Assembly (NCBI GenBank): GCA_947450365.1
Contig: CANFVE010000016.1
Location: forward strand, 1 to 60,427
DNA: 60,427 bases
From: Cytophagaceae bacterium
Lineage (GTDB): Bacteria; Bacteroidota; Bacteroidia; Cytophagales; Spirosomataceae
Direction of reading: 5' to 3'
Below the pieces are notes generated by a model that was not told the DNA's origin, did no database searches, and saw only the letters and a list, made by a program, of their open reading frames with translations. This document shows, piece after piece, positions 17,203 through 26,063 of the stretch. The stretch's first letter is position 1; each line of letters starts with the position of its first letter. Position numbers and translations under genes: made by a program.

Positions 17203-17225
17203 CTTATTGGTTTAGAACTAATAAG
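17203..17225. promoter_or_regulatory. 23-bp imperfect dyad upstream of the membrane AraC gene
   Basis: CTTATTGGTT, 3 bases, AACTAATAAG: 10-bp arms with one mismatch. It lies 8 bp upstream of the AraC start and 30 bp after the Dabb stop. It could be an operator or a weak terminator of the Dabb gene; no T-run follows. Confidence 0.3.
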
Positions 17226-17254
17226 CCCACAAATTAGATAGAATTTGTTAAATA

Positions 17255-17545
17255 TTACAAAGGCAGATAATCAATTTCTAGAAAATCTTCCACGTTGGGA
17301 ATCCAAAAATCCTGAATAAAGGCCTGATGATCAGGATGATTAGAATAAAAATCAAATTGTTCCTGGGTGTCAAATTCCATGATAATCCCATAGTCAAAGG
17401 GGTTTTTTGAACTCGTTTGTTTCAACACCTCGAGATTTCGAACGTTTGGAATGCGAGCTAATTGACGGGAGGCTTCTAAAAAAGCGGCCTTGTTTTCGGG
17501 AGAAATGAGGGGCTTCAATCTCAATATCACAGTATGGCGAATCAT
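17255..17545 (-). CDS. Dabb-family (stress-responsive A/B barrel) protein
   Basis: 96-residue ferredoxin-like dimeric alpha/beta barrel protein. The N-terminal MIRHTVILRLKP is the typical Dabb start, and DYGIIMEFDTQEQFDFYSNH followed by DHQAFIQDF is the family's second half. Function is unassigned; relatives range from stress proteins to small-molecule lyases. It lies 42 bp downstream of hemN in the same direction and may be read through from it. Confidence 0.85.
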   Translation of the reverse strand: MIRHTVILRLKPLISPENKAAFLEASRQLARIPNVRNLEVLKQTSSKNPFDYGIIMEFDTQEQFDFYSNHPDHQAFIQDFWIPNVEDFLEIDYLPL

Positions 17546-17587
17546 AGGGAATGGTTTTAATTGATACCAATTTAGCTATTTTTCGCC

Positions 17588-18946
17588 TCAGACCGCCTGA
17601 CTAAATGTCTTTTTTTGAATCTCTGAGTTCAATAATTTAAGGTCAAAGGCCTTGCATATATTCCGAATAAAATGCTTACCGGTTTCCGTTACCTGTAAAC
17701 GTTGCGCATTCCAGGTCAATAATCCATCTTCCGCTAAGTCATTCAGTTCATCCACCGTGCTTTCCACTAATTCTGCACCTGGGCCTGGCTCAAATGTGAC
17801 AGTCCCGCGACATGCGACATCGAGAATATACTGTCTCATTTGTTGGTCTTCTTCCGTTAAAAAATATCCCCGAAAAACAGGCAATTCTCCCCGCGCTATT
17901 TGTTCATAATATTCCCGAATCGTTTTTTTATTCTGCGCAAAGGCCGTACCCACATCGCTAATACTTGAAACGCCCAAACCCAATAATAGGCCCGTTTTCT
18001 GAATGGTATATCCCATAAAATTTCGATGCAAAGTGCCTTGCTGCGCAGCCCGCACCATTAAATCCGTCGGCAATGCAAAATGATCCATCCCGATATCTTC
18101 GTAGCCGGCTTCGGAAAACATTTTCTTGCCCAATTGATATAAAGCCATTTTGTCTTGCGCATTGGGTAAATCTTGCTCATCGAAAAGGCGTTGGGCCCGA
18201 CTTGTCCAAGGCACATGTGCATAGCTATAAAAAGCAATCCGATCGGGCCGGAGGGCCATAGCGTCCTGAATGGTTTGAGCCATTTTGCGTATATCTTGCA
18301 AGGGCAATCCATACACTAAATCGAGATTTATGGACTCGTATCCGATTTCTCGGGCCCAGTCGACAACTTGGATTACATGTGCTTGGGGTTGAATGCGATG
18401 AATGACCCGTTGGACCTCCGGATCACTATCCTGCATCCCGAAACTGACCCGTTTAAAGCCCAAATCGAATAGGATTTTTAAGTGCGCAAACGTCGTATTC
18501 ATTGGATGGCCTTCAAAACCAAATTCATGCTCGTCTGGCACGATGGCATCGCGTAAAATATGTTCCAACAGAATTTTCAGATTTCCCGGAGAGAAAAATG
18601 TAGGTGTTCCACCACCTATGTGTAATTCTCTGATCACAGGTTTGCTGGACATTTGAAGGCGATAGAGGTCCCATTCGGCCAGCAAAGCCCGCATATACTC
18701 CTCCTCCACCGCATGATTTTTCGTGATTTTTTTATTACACCCACAAAAAGTACAAAGACTTTCACAAAAAGGGAGATGGAGGTAAAGGCTAATACCTTCC
18801 TGATGATTGGATGCTTGAAATCGCTGCTGAAATGTGGTCGACCATCGCCGCGAGTCGATGTCCTCATCCCAGTACGGAACGGTAGGATAACTCGTATACC
18901 GAGGAATGGGCACGTTGTATTTTTGTAAAAGCTTAGTAGAAACCAT
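17588..18946 (-). CDS. hemN: Oxygen-independent coproporphyrinogen III oxidase (radical SAM)
   Basis: Oxidatively decarboxylates coproporphyrinogen III to protoporphyrinogen IX under low oxygen. The radical-SAM cysteines are C61, C65 and C68 in CESLCTFCGC, with C70 as the extra HemN cysteine. GGGTPTF is at 111-117. The N-terminal PRYTSYPTVPYW matches true HemN, which distinguishes it from the HemW look-alike. A C-terminal HemN domain follows (about 360-445). The 452 residues are normal. It is divergent from the sulfatase, with 102 bp between the two starts. Confidence 0.94.
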   Translation of the reverse strand: MVSTKLLQKYNVPIPRYTSYPTVPYWDEDIDSRRWSTTFQQRFQASNHQEGISLYLHLPFCESLCTFCGCNKKITKNHAVEEEYMRALLAEWDLYRLQMSSKPVIRELHIGGGTPTFFSPGNLKILLEHILRDAIVPDEHEFGFEGHPMNTTFAHLKILFDLGFKRVSFGMQDSDPEVQRVIHRIQPQAHVIQVVDWAREIGYESINLDLVYGLPLQDIRKMAQTIQDAMALRPDRIAFYSYAHVPWTSRAQRLFDEQDLPNAQDKMALYQLGKKMFSEAGYEDIGMDHFALPTDLMVRAAQQGTLHRNFMGYTIQKTGLLLGLGVSSISDVGTAFAQNKKTIREYYEQIARGELPVFRGYFLTEEDQQMRQYILDVACRGTVTFEPGPGAELVESTVDELNDLAEDGLLTWNAQRLQVTETGKHFIRNICKAFDLKLLNSEIQKKTFSQAV

Positions 18947-19048
18947 GTGGCGAAGGTATTTTTCCTCGCATAATTTTCAAATGACTTTCATCACGATTAT
19001 TCAGAAAAATGGCTTAATTTGAGAAGCAAAAGCAAGACCTAAAACGCT

Positions 19049-20566
19049 ATGAAATCCATTTTGATTATATTGTTGTGCAGCTTTTCGTTAGTGGCCCAAC
19101 AAAAACCCAATATCATTTTCATCATCTCCGATGATCATACCTCTCAAGCCATCAGCGCCTACGGAAGCAAAATCACCCAAACCCCAAACATCGACCGCAT
19201 TGCCAAATCAGGCGCTATTTTATACAATAACGTAGTAAGCAATTCGATTTGCGGACCTAGCCGGGCGACGCTGCTCACCGGAAAATTGAGCCATAAAAAT
19301 GGGTATAAGGTAAATGAAAAAGTATTTAATATAAACCAACCCGTCTTTCCCGAAGAACTACAAAAAAATGGCTATCAAACGGCTTGGGTAGGCAAAATGC
19401 ACTTAGGCGCATTGCCAAATGGCTTTGATTACCTCAATGTTTTGCCAGGACAAGGGCATTATTACAATCCTGAATTTATAGACAAAAGCAATACCAAAAC
19501 TCGCTACGAGGGCTATGTTTCGAATTTAGTAGAACAATTTTCCGAAGAATGGCTCGCCAAACGCGACCCCTCAAAACCCTTTTTCTTAGTCGTGGGACAT
19601 AAAGCGACCCACCGTCCTTGGCAACCCGATCTGCCCGATTTAGGCGCCTATGACCAGGTGAATTTCCCTCTGCCGGCTAATTTTTATGATACCTATGAAG
19701 GCCGCATCGCTGCGGCTGATCAAGACATGACCGTCGATAAAACCATGGTGATGCGGGATGATTTGAAAATTCATGGCAATTACGATGCGGCCGGGAACAA
19801 TGGTTTGTACAATCGATTTACGCCTGAGCAAAAAGCCAAATTTTATGACTATTACGAGAATAAAATCTCCAAGGAATTTGACGAAAAAAAGCCAACGGGA
19901 AAAGCCTTGGTGGAATGGAAATTTCAACGCTACATGCGGGATTATCTAGCTACCGCGAATTCGATGGATCGGAATATCGGCCGACTATTGGATTACCTCG
20001 ACAAAACCGGCTTGTCAAAAAATACCGTCGTGGTTTATACGTCTGATCAAGGTTTTTATCTGGGAGAACACGGCTGGTTCGACAAGCGATTCATCTACGA
20101 AGAATCCTTAAAAACACCCTTCATGATTCGCTATCCCGGGGTGATTAAACCTGGAACCAAGGTGCAGGAAGTGATTTCGAATATAGATTGGGCGCCTACG
20201 ATTTTAAACATCGCCCAAACGAAAATCCCAAGCGAGATTCAAGGAAAGTCCTTTTTGCCGGTGTTAACCGGAAAAGTATCCGGCTGGAAAAACGAGTCCT
20301 ACTACCATTATTATGAATATCCCCAACCGCATCACGTGGCCCCGCATTTTGGGATTCGTACGGATCAATATACCCTAGTACGCTTTTATGGTCCACTGAA
20401 TGCCTGGGAATTATATGACATCAAAAAGGATCCGGGAAATATGCACAATGCCTATCTCGATCCAAAAATGAAAACCGTCATTGCCCAATTAAAAGGCCAA
20501 TTGAAAAAGCAAATTCTCCGCTATGAAGATGAAGAAGCGCTTAAAATCATGGAGTCGGAGAAATAG
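19049..20566 (+). CDS. Exported sulfatase (formylglycine type)
   Basis: Hydrolyses sulfate esters, probably on polysaccharides, in the periplasm. A signal peptide covers 1-17 (ILIILLCSFSLVAQ). Calcium-binding DD at 28-29, then the maturation motif CGPSR with C68, which must be converted to formylglycine, in SICGPSRATLLTGK. YTSDQGFYLGEHGW near 327-340 completes the metal site. C-terminal HYYEYPQPH and HFGIRTDQYTL are typical of arylsulfatase-like S1 enzymes. No anaerobic maturase gene or SusCD pair lies nearby in this window, so the target glycan cannot be named. It ends 13 bp from the convergent M28 gene. Confidence 0.9.
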   Translation: MKSILIILLCSFSLVAQQKPNIIFIISDDHTSQAISAYGSKITQTPNIDRIAKSGAILYNNVVSNSICGPSRATLLTGKLSHKNGYKVNEKVFNINQPVFPEELQKNGYQTAWVGKMHLGALPNGFDYLNVLPGQGHYYNPEFIDKSNTKTRYEGYVSNLVEQFSEEWLAKRDPSKPFFLVVGHKATHRPWQPDLPDLGAYDQVNFPLPANFYDTYEGRIAAADQDMTVDKTMVMRDDLKIHGNYDAAGNNGLYNRFTPEQKAKFYDYYENKISKEFDEKKPTGKALVEWKFQRYMRDYLATANSMDRNIGRLLDYLDKTGLSKNTVVVYTSDQGFYLGEHGWFDKRFIYEESLKTPFMIRYPGVIKPGTKVQEVISNIDWAPTILNIAQTKIPSEIQGKSFLPVLTGKVSGWKNESYYHYYEYPQPHHVAPHFGIRTDQYTLVRFYGPLNAWELYDIKKDPGNMHNAYLDPKMKTVIAQLKGQLKKQILRYEDEEALKIMESEK

Positions 20567-20579
20567 CGCCTAAGGAACC

Positions 20580-21875
20580 CTATTTTAATTGACTTGTATC
20601 CACCCGGCTAGGCGTATCTTTTCCGGAAATAATTGACTCCGCGCTTTTGGCGATGGCTTTAATGACCTCGGTCATATTGCCTAAATCCAAGGTTTTGACT
20701 TCATCGCTAGCCTTGTGGTAATGTGGCTCGGAATCCATTTTAGAGGTCGAAATCGTATGGGCGGGAACCCCTAGACGGGCAAGCGTGGCATTGTCTGACC
20801 GATAAAAAAGGTTTTGGTCGGTGTAGGGATCCGGGTAAAATTGGAAGGGTGTTCCCACTAAATTCTTTTGTAAAATGGCCCCCATGTCGCTTTTTTCAAA
20901 TCCGGTAATGTAGGCGCTATTTTTACCCCATTTACTTTCGGTGCCTATCATTTCTAGGTTGAACATCGCCTTAACGGTCAAAGGATCAAACACTTTTGAA
21001 AAATAACTGGCCCCAAAACCCCCTACTTCCTCCGCGGTAAAGGCGGCAAAGATCAAGGTTCTCCCATTGTTGTTCAGTTTTTTAAAGTATTTCGCCAGCA
21101 TAATCATCCCTGTGGTCCCAGCCGCGTCATCATTGGCCCCATTAAAAATCGAATCTCCCTGGACGATTCCTCGGCTATTGATTCCTAAATGATCATAATG
21201 GCCTGAAAAAATTACATATTCCTTGGGAAGGGATTTGCCCGGAATGATGCCGACGACATTGGCTAGGGGCATTTGGATGATATTTTGTTGAATCGTAATG
21301 TCAAAACTCGTTGGAATTTTAGCCGCAATCAAAAAAACCATCGGCACCTGCGTGCTCTTTAAAGGCCCTCGATTCGCAAGCCGAGGTAAATTGGCCGCAA
21401 ATGCTTCATCGACAAGCACTAAGGTAGGTTTATTTGATGCTAATATTTTAGAGGCTTGTTGGAAAAAATTCTCTTCCTTCCCAATCATCTTGATTTCCAC
21501 ACCTGATTTCTCGGTCCAATGAATTTCTTTTTCTAAGGCTAAAATAGCCATCTTTTTCCCGTCGACGGGCTGTCCGTCCAATAACACGGCACTTGAAATT
21601 AAACTCGTTTTAGTCATGGAAAAAGATTGCAAATAGGAATTTAGACCTGGCAAGGTTTGCAATTGCGTATCCGCAAACTCCTTTGTGATAAAAGCGGCAG
21701 CCTTTTCGATTCCCGGCGTAAAAGTACGCCGACCAGCCATCTCGTCCGAAGCTAATATGCTTTCGATGCGTCGTGTTTCTTCGAGCTGAATGACCTGGTC
21801 AATGAGTTGCTGGGCATTAGCCGAATGGCTCAATAATGCAATAAAAAAGGCAAAGAAAATAGGGGTATGTCTCAT
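20580..21875 (-). CDS. Exported M28-family zinc aminopeptidase
   Basis: Periplasmic or secreted metallopeptidase that trims N-terminal residues. Signal peptide 1-22 (IFFAFFIALLSHSANAQ). The cocatalytic zinc site is complete: H226 in SGHYDHLG, D249 in NGANDDAAGT, catalytic E282 with E283 in AEEVGGFG, an acidic ligand in NLEMIG near 310 and a C-terminal H in PHYHKASDE. A PA-like insertion covers about 100-215. It is monocistronic, downstream of the photorepair unit's terminator and convergent to the sulfatase. Confidence 0.91.
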   Translation of the reverse strand: MRHTPIFFAFFIALLSHSANAQQLIDQVIQLEETRRIESILASDEMAGRRTFTPGIEKAAAFITKEFADTQLQTLPGLNSYLQSFSMTKTSLISSAVLLDGQPVDGKKMAILALEKEIHWTEKSGVEIKMIGKEENFFQQASKILASNKPTLVLVDEAFAANLPRLANRGPLKSTQVPMVFLIAAKIPTSFDITIQQNIIQMPLANVVGIIPGKSLPKEYVIFSGHYDHLGINSRGIVQGDSIFNGANDDAAGTTGMIMLAKYFKKLNNNGRTLIFAAFTAEEVGGFGASYFSKVFDPLTVKAMFNLEMIGTESKWGKNSAYITGFEKSDMGAILQKNLVGTPFQFYPDPYTDQNLFYRSDNATLARLGVPAHTISTSKMDSEPHYHKASDEVKTLDLGNMTEVIKAIAKSAESIISGKDTPSRVDTSQLK

Positions 21876-21920
21876 GTTTACGATAGAATAAGGCTTAAAG
21901 ATAAGGAAGAAATGAGCAAC

Positions 21921-21950
21921 AAAAAAGCTGGTCCTAAGAGGTCCAGCTTT
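21921..21950 (-). terminator. Rho-independent terminator of the photorepair operon
   Basis: On the minus strand AAAGCTGGACCT, a 3-nt loop and AGGACCAGCTTT form a 12-bp stem with one mismatch, followed by a run of T. It lies about 165 nt after the alkB stop and just before the M28 gene. Confidence 0.7.
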
Positions 21951-22115
21951 GTATTAACCATGTTCTAAATTGTACTTTTCTTTGTAATAAAGAAGAGAAC
22001 GAATGCAATGTAAAAATTGTTTTGACAAAAAAAAATTACCGCTTTATAAATGTTGTACTAAAATCAAAGCAGTTTACAGGTTCAAAACTGTTTTTTTATC
22101 CCGCGAATAAGTACC

Positions 22116-22733
22116 TCAATGATATATGCTACGAAAAGTTAAGTTGATGCGCGAATCAAGCGCTTTGGAGCTTTTGGGAATTTGATGTTGCCAATAATGT
22201 TGTGTGCTTCCTTGCATGACAAATAGTGAGCCATTGTCCAAGGGTATGTTAGCACGTATTTTTTTTGAGACATGTCTCATTTGAAACATCCGGCTGGCAC
22301 CAAATGAGACAGAGGCGATACTCGGATTAAGTCCGAGTTCCGGTTCATCGTCCGCGTGCCAACCCATGCTGTCATTTCCCGATCGATATAAATTTAATAA
22401 CACGCTCGTGAAGGTTAAACCTGTCTCTTTTTCAATTCGATCCTTAATCCAAAGCAAGTCTTCATTCCAAGGATGTGGTTTCAAATGAATCCCAGAATAG
22501 GTATAGGATTTGTCCGCATCGCCATACCAAGCGTTTAATCGAGGAATGAGCATTTGTTTGCCAAACATGCGAATTTGGTCTTGCTGCCATAAAATCTCGG
22601 ATTCCAAGCGAGCGAACAATCGGGCACTTTCCTCCACATTAAAAAATCCGTGATATAGGCGAATATCGGCGTCTGGCAAATCAAAATTTTCGAGGCCATG
22701 TTGACTAAATAGCGGATATACATGTCCGGCCAT
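22116..22733 (-). CDS. AlkB-family 2-oxoglutarate/Fe(II) dioxygenase
   Basis: Oxidative demethylase that repairs alkylated bases in DNA or RNA. Iron ligands are H126 and D128 in GWHADDEPELG and H183 in WQHQIPKS. R195 and R201 in RINLTFR bind 2-oxoglutarate. NLYRSGNDSMGWH and FGASRMFQMRH match the AlkB/ALKBH2-3 group. It is the last gene of the photorepair operon, 3 bp after TIGR03643, so direct-reversal repair of UV and alkyl damage is expressed together here. The 205 residues are normal. Confidence 0.92.
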   Translation of the reverse strand: MAGHVYPLFSQHGLENFDLPDADIRLYHGFFNVEESARLFARLESEILWQQDQIRMFGKQMLIPRLNAWYGDADKSYTYSGIHLKPHPWNEDLLWIKDRIEKETGLTFTSVLLNLYRSGNDSMGWHADDEPELGLNPSIASVSFGASRMFQMRHVSKKIRANIPLDNGSLFVMQGSTQHYWQHQIPKSSKALDSRINLTFRSIYH

Positions 22734-22736
22734 ACC

Positions 22737-23033
22737 CTAGCGTTTTGAGATTTTGTTGCCTATGGATTTTTGCCGACTGCATTTAAATCGATCCATGCCT
22801 CCCGCCCTCAAAGCCGCGTGTTTCGTTCTCCGTGCCGTCATGCGTTTACGCCACATCCGAAAACTGGATGGCAAGGAATTCGCGCGCATGAATGCGATTA
22901 CATCTTTTTCCTTGAGTCCGAATTGGAATTCAATGGCCTCAAAAGGCGTGCGATCTTCCCAGGCCATTTGGATAATTCGGTCCTTGTCCATTTCGGAAAA
23001 CATGGGAGGAATAGGGTTGTTTAATTCAGCCAT
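22737..23033 (-). CDS. TIGR03643-family small protein of the photolyase operon
   Basis: 98 residues. The core DRIIQMAWEDRTPFEAIEFQ, GLKEKDVIAFMR and SFRMWRKRMTARRTKH matches the TIGR03643 family of unknown function, commonly found beside cryptochrome/photolyase genes. The helix-turn-helix-like core and the strongly basic second half suggest nucleic-acid binding. The start overlaps the CRY-DASH gene by 13 bp and the stop is 3 bp before alkB, so it is translated as part of the operon. Its role is unknown; accessory DNA binding in photorepair is inference. Confidence 0.87.
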   Translation of the reverse strand: MAELNNPIPPMFSEMDKDRIIQMAWEDRTPFEAIEFQFGLKEKDVIAFMRANSLPSSFRMWRKRMTARRTKHAALRAGGMDRFKCSRQKSIGNKISKR

Positions 23034-24310
23034 CGGTCTTGATAGGTTTGTAAGGGGTCATAGGTTTCTGCTTGCTTGTCGACATTAAACCGGCGATCGG
23101 GCCGAGGATCATTTCCAACTCCCGCCACATAGGCCCAATTTCCCCAATTACTCGACACGTCATAATCGACCAATTGGCTTTCAAAATAGGCGGCCCCATA
23201 GCGCCAATCTTGCTGCAACGTATGACAAAAATAGCTTGCTACATTTTGCCTGCCCCGATTGCTCATAAAGCTGGTTTGGGCCAATTCCCGCATATTCGCA
23301 TCAATAAACCGCTGCCCCGTTTTTCCTTGTACCCATGCCGATAAAACGACCGGATCCAGCCCATGTAACTGGCATTTTGATCCGAGAAGGCCCGTTTGCA
23401 AAAAATAGGTCCGCGGTCTTTTTTTCATCAAAAACCAAAAATAATCTCGCCACATTAGTTCGAATTTAATCCAATAGGTCGATTCATTCGCCTTCACCCG
23501 CGACTCGAAATCCGCAAGGGTCCAATAAATATCCCGCGGCGATACGCATCCAAAAGCTACATAAGCGGAGAATTTCGTGGAGTAATCCAGCCCAATCAAT
23601 CCATTCCGCGTTTCTTTATATGTTAACGCGGCTTGTGTACCAAATAAATAGTCCTGCAAACGCCTTTGCCCAGCGGTTTCCCCGCCAACCAGCGGAAAGG
23701 CTCTGCGAGAATCGCCGGGAATTTCTTGGATTCCTAAAGCCGAAAAGGAAGGTATTTCTAAAGGAGGAATGGGGGGAGAATTTAAGCGCCCCGGCGAATC
23801 GATGCGCGGCCGAACGCGGGAATTTTTCTCTAGAGCCAAACGGAATTTGGTGAAAACATCCGGCAAATCCGATAAAGGAAAAGGCAGGTCTTCCAGGTGA
23901 TAAAGCGTGTCTGCTGATGTAATGTGCAGCGAAACATGGGAAGGCAATAAGGCTTTTTGAACTCTTTCTTGCATTTCCAACTCCTCCAATCCAACCTGCT
24001 CTTTTGTACATACATACGCTGCCTGATATTCTTTAGCGAGGGCAGGAATGGCAATTTCTGGTGACTCAAGCGAAAGAATTAATCCGGAACCCATTGCACG
24101 TAATTGTTGGTCCAAATCGCGCAAGGCTTCGAAAAAAAACCGCAATCGGAAATAACCCATTTTAGGAAAACCAAAAGGGCTAATCGCAAGATCCGCGGGA
24201 GACAGACAGACGATCGGTATGATTTGATCCGCCTGCGCGAAAGCGCGCGTCAAGGTTTCATTGTCCCTGAGGCGTAAATCTGTTGTCAACCAAACAATTG
24301 CTGTCCTCAT
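23021..24310 (-). CDS. DASH-family cryptochrome/photolyase
   Basis: Flavoprotein with an N-terminal photolyase Rossmann domain (about 1-135; IVWLTTDLRLRDNETL) and a C-terminal FAD domain (about 200-429). FAD and DNA contacts: YKETRNGLIGLDYSTKFSAY, GCVSPRDIYW, FMSNRGRQNVASYF, and YDVSSNWGNWAYVAGVGNDP. CRY-DASH proteins repair cyclobutane dimers in single-stranded DNA and may signal light. It shares one base with the stop of the iron-sulfur photolyase (TAATG) and overlaps TIGR03643 by 13 bp. At 429 residues it is compact but complete. Confidence 0.92.
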   Translation of the reverse strand: MRTAIVWLTTDLRLRDNETLTRAFAQADQIIPIVCLSPADLAISPFGFPKMGYFRLRFFFEALRDLDQQLRAMGSGLILSLESPEIAIPALAKEYQAAYVCTKEQVGLEELEMQERVQKALLPSHVSLHITSADTLYHLEDLPFPLSDLPDVFTKFRLALEKNSRVRPRIDSPGRLNSPPIPPLEIPSFSALGIQEIPGDSRRAFPLVGGETAGQRRLQDYLFGTQAALTYKETRNGLIGLDYSTKFSAYVAFGCVSPRDIYWTLADFESRVKANESTYWIKFELMWRDYFWFLMKKRPRTYFLQTGLLGSKCQLHGLDPVVLSAWVQGKTGQRFIDANMRELAQTSFMSNRGRQNVASYFCHTLQQDWRYGAAYFESQLVDYDVSSNWGNWAYVAGVGNDPRPDRRFNVDKQAETYDPLQTYQDRWLN

Positions 24311-25860
24311 TATAATTCATCCATATGGTCTAAATAGAACTGGGCCTGTTTCAGTATCCCCTGCTGAACCTCAGGATTCATTTTTTTCCACATCGGGTAA
24401 ACCATGCCTATGCGTGGATTGTTTCCCAAAAGTCCTTCGTGTTTAGCAAAAAAATGCCAATACAGGCTATTAAATGGACAAGCTTTGGGGCCAATTTTTT
24501 GGTTTGCATCATAAAAACAGGTGCTACAATAGCTCCCCATTTTTTTCATGTAGGCGGCCGAACTGACATAGGGTTTCGTTCCCACGATGCCCCCGTCGGC
24601 ATACTGACTCATCCCTCGGGTATTTGTCATTTCCACCCATTCGATCGCATCGATGTAAATTCCTAAATACCAGGCATCCACCTCATTGGGATTCACCCCG
24701 GCCAGCAGGGCGAAATTTCCGGTGACCATGAGGCGTTGGATGTGATGGGCATAGCCGACTTGTAAGGATTGTTGGATCGCATCCTTCAAACAATTCAATT
24801 TCGTTTTCCCTGTCCAAAACCATTCAGGCAAAGGATTTGTGTGATTAAAATAGTTTAATTCTGCAAAACCTGGCATTTCCAAAAAATAGATGGCACGCAT
24901 GTATTCACGCCAACCAAGAATCTGCCGCACAAATCCTTCCAATTGGGCATAGCTCACCTTTCCCTCTGAACCTTGATAGGTTTTAATCGCCCGCTCAATC
25001 ACTTCTCGTGGGGATATTAATTTCACATTCAGCGAAAACGATATCCGGGCATGATACAGCGACCATTCGCCCGGTGCCATCGCATCCTGAAAAGTGCCAA
25101 AAAAACAAAAGCAATGGTCCAGAAAATACTCGAGCAAGGCCAGGGATTGCGTTCGAGAAATCGGCCACAAAAAATGACTTGCCTCCACAAATCCAATCGT
25201 TTTTACGCCCGCTTCCCTAATTTCAATCTCAATATCGCGAAGGTCATTGGCAAAGACATATGGCGCGGGTGGACGGTGATTTTTGGGTAATTTTTCCCGG
25301 TTGTCCTTATCAAAATTCCATTGCCCCAGCCACGGTTGCCCCTCCTCATCCACCATGAAGCCATGCTTTTTTCGCATGTGCCGGTAAAAAGTCTCCATCA
25401 AATAGGTCTTTTTTCCCTTAAAAATCGACTGAAATTCGGCCGGCGTACTTAAAAAATGTTCGGATTCCACGCAAGCATGGTCGATGGACAAACTGCTCAC
25501 AAACTCAGACAAATGCGCATTTACCCGAAATTCATCCGCTTGCATGTATTCAAAACGGCTTATTCCATGGGCATCGATTAATTGCCGACAAGTTACATCA
25601 AAGCGTTGTGCATTTCCCGAATCCTGCAATCGAAAATAAATCAACTGGTGCCCTTGTTCGCGTAACTCATGGGCGAATTGCCGCATGGCGGCGAAGAATC
25701 CGAGGACTTTTTGGATGTGATGAGTGGCATAATCCGTCTCGGAACGAATTTCCATCATCACGTAACAGATGTTTGGGTCAACCTGTTGAAACCAAGAATG
25801 CTGATGATTTAATTGGTCCCCTAAAATGAGTCGCAGGGTTTTTGAGGAGCTCGGAATCAT
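24310..25860 (-). CDS. Iron-sulfur bacterial cryptochrome/photolyase (PhrB-type, 6-4 repair)
   Basis: Light-driven (6-4) photoproduct repair enzyme of the FeS-BCP group. The N-terminus [16 protein letters not shown] is typical. Four cysteines C357, C445, C448 and C461 have the same 88-3-13 spacing as the [4Fe-4S] ligands of the characterised PhrB (350, 438, 441, 454), which is strong support. FAD-domain motifs include [25 protein letters not shown] and MSQYADGG. 516 residues, as expected. Its ATG overlaps the DUF2256 stop (ATGA), and its stop shares a base with CRY-DASH. Confidence 0.93.
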   Translation of the reverse strand: MIPSSSKTLRLILGDQLNHQHSWFQQVDPNICYVMMEIRSETDYATHHIQKVLGFFAAMRQFAHELREQGHQLIYFRLQDSGNAQRFDVTCRQLIDAHGISRFEYMQADEFRVNAHLSEFVSSLSIDHACVESEHFLSTPAEFQSIFKGKKTYLMETFYRHMRKKHGFMVDEEGQPWLGQWNFDKDNREKLPKNHRPPAPYVFANDLRDIEIEIREAGVKTIGFVEASHFLWPISRTQSLALLEYFLDHCFCFFGTFQDAMAPGEWSLYHARISFSLNVKLISPREVIERAIKTYQGSEGKVSYAQLEGFVRQILGWREYMRAIYFLEMPGFAELNYFNHTNPLPEWFWTGKTKLNCLKDAIQQSLQVGYAHHIQRLMVTGNFALLAGVNPNEVDAWYLGIYIDAIEWVEMTNTRGMSQYADGGIVGTKPYVSSAAYMKKMGSYCSTCFYDANQKIGPKACPFNSLYWHFFAKHEGLLGNNPRIGMVYPMWKKMNPEVQQGILKQAQFYLDHMDEL

Positions 25861-26003
25861 GCGTTGGATTTTTTAGCCCGACAGGAATCACTGCAATATT
25901 TCACAGTATCCCAATTTTTCTCCCACTTTTTGCGCCAGGTAAATGGACGCTGACAGGTAGGACAAATTTTACTCGGTAAATTTTCTTTTTTAACCCCTCG
26001 CAT
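25857..26003 (-). CDS. DUF2256 zinc-ribbon protein, 48 aa
   Basis: First gene of the photorepair operon. It has 48 residues, starting [18 protein letters not shown]. Two CxxC-like pairs (CPTC at 14-17; YCSDSC at 36-41) make a small zinc ribbon, and [20 protein letters not shown] is the DUF2256 signature. It is strongly basic. Its TGA overlaps the ATG of the FeS photolyase, which implies coupled translation. The family often sits next to cryptochrome/photolyase genes; its function is unknown. The start at 26003 is the only ATG in frame and gives the full family length. Confidence 0.88.
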   Translation of the reverse strand: MRGVKKENLPSKICPTCQRPFTWRKKWEKNWDTVKYCSDSCRAKKSNA

Positions 26004-26037
26004 GGTATTGGAATTTAAAAGAAAACCCGCCCGCACC

Positions 26038-26059
26038 CTTTTTGTTTTAAAACAAAAAG
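26038..26059. promoter_or_regulatory. 22-bp perfect palindrome upstream of the photorepair operon
   Basis: The arm CTTTTTGTTTT is followed immediately by its exact reverse complement. It lies 4 bp after the NRAMP stop and 35 bp before the DUF2256 ATG. AT-rich, with no T-run after a stem, so an operator is more likely than a terminator. Confidence 0.4.
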
Positions 26060-26063
26060 TATC

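Noticed and set aside
22003..22110. 35-codon ORF with a CxxC and a CC pair (begins MQCKNCFDKKKLPLYKCC)
   Set aside because: Kept only as part of a finding: base composition is AT-rich like the gap, and a terminator-like hairpin lies within its 3' part, so coding is not supported well enough for a feature.
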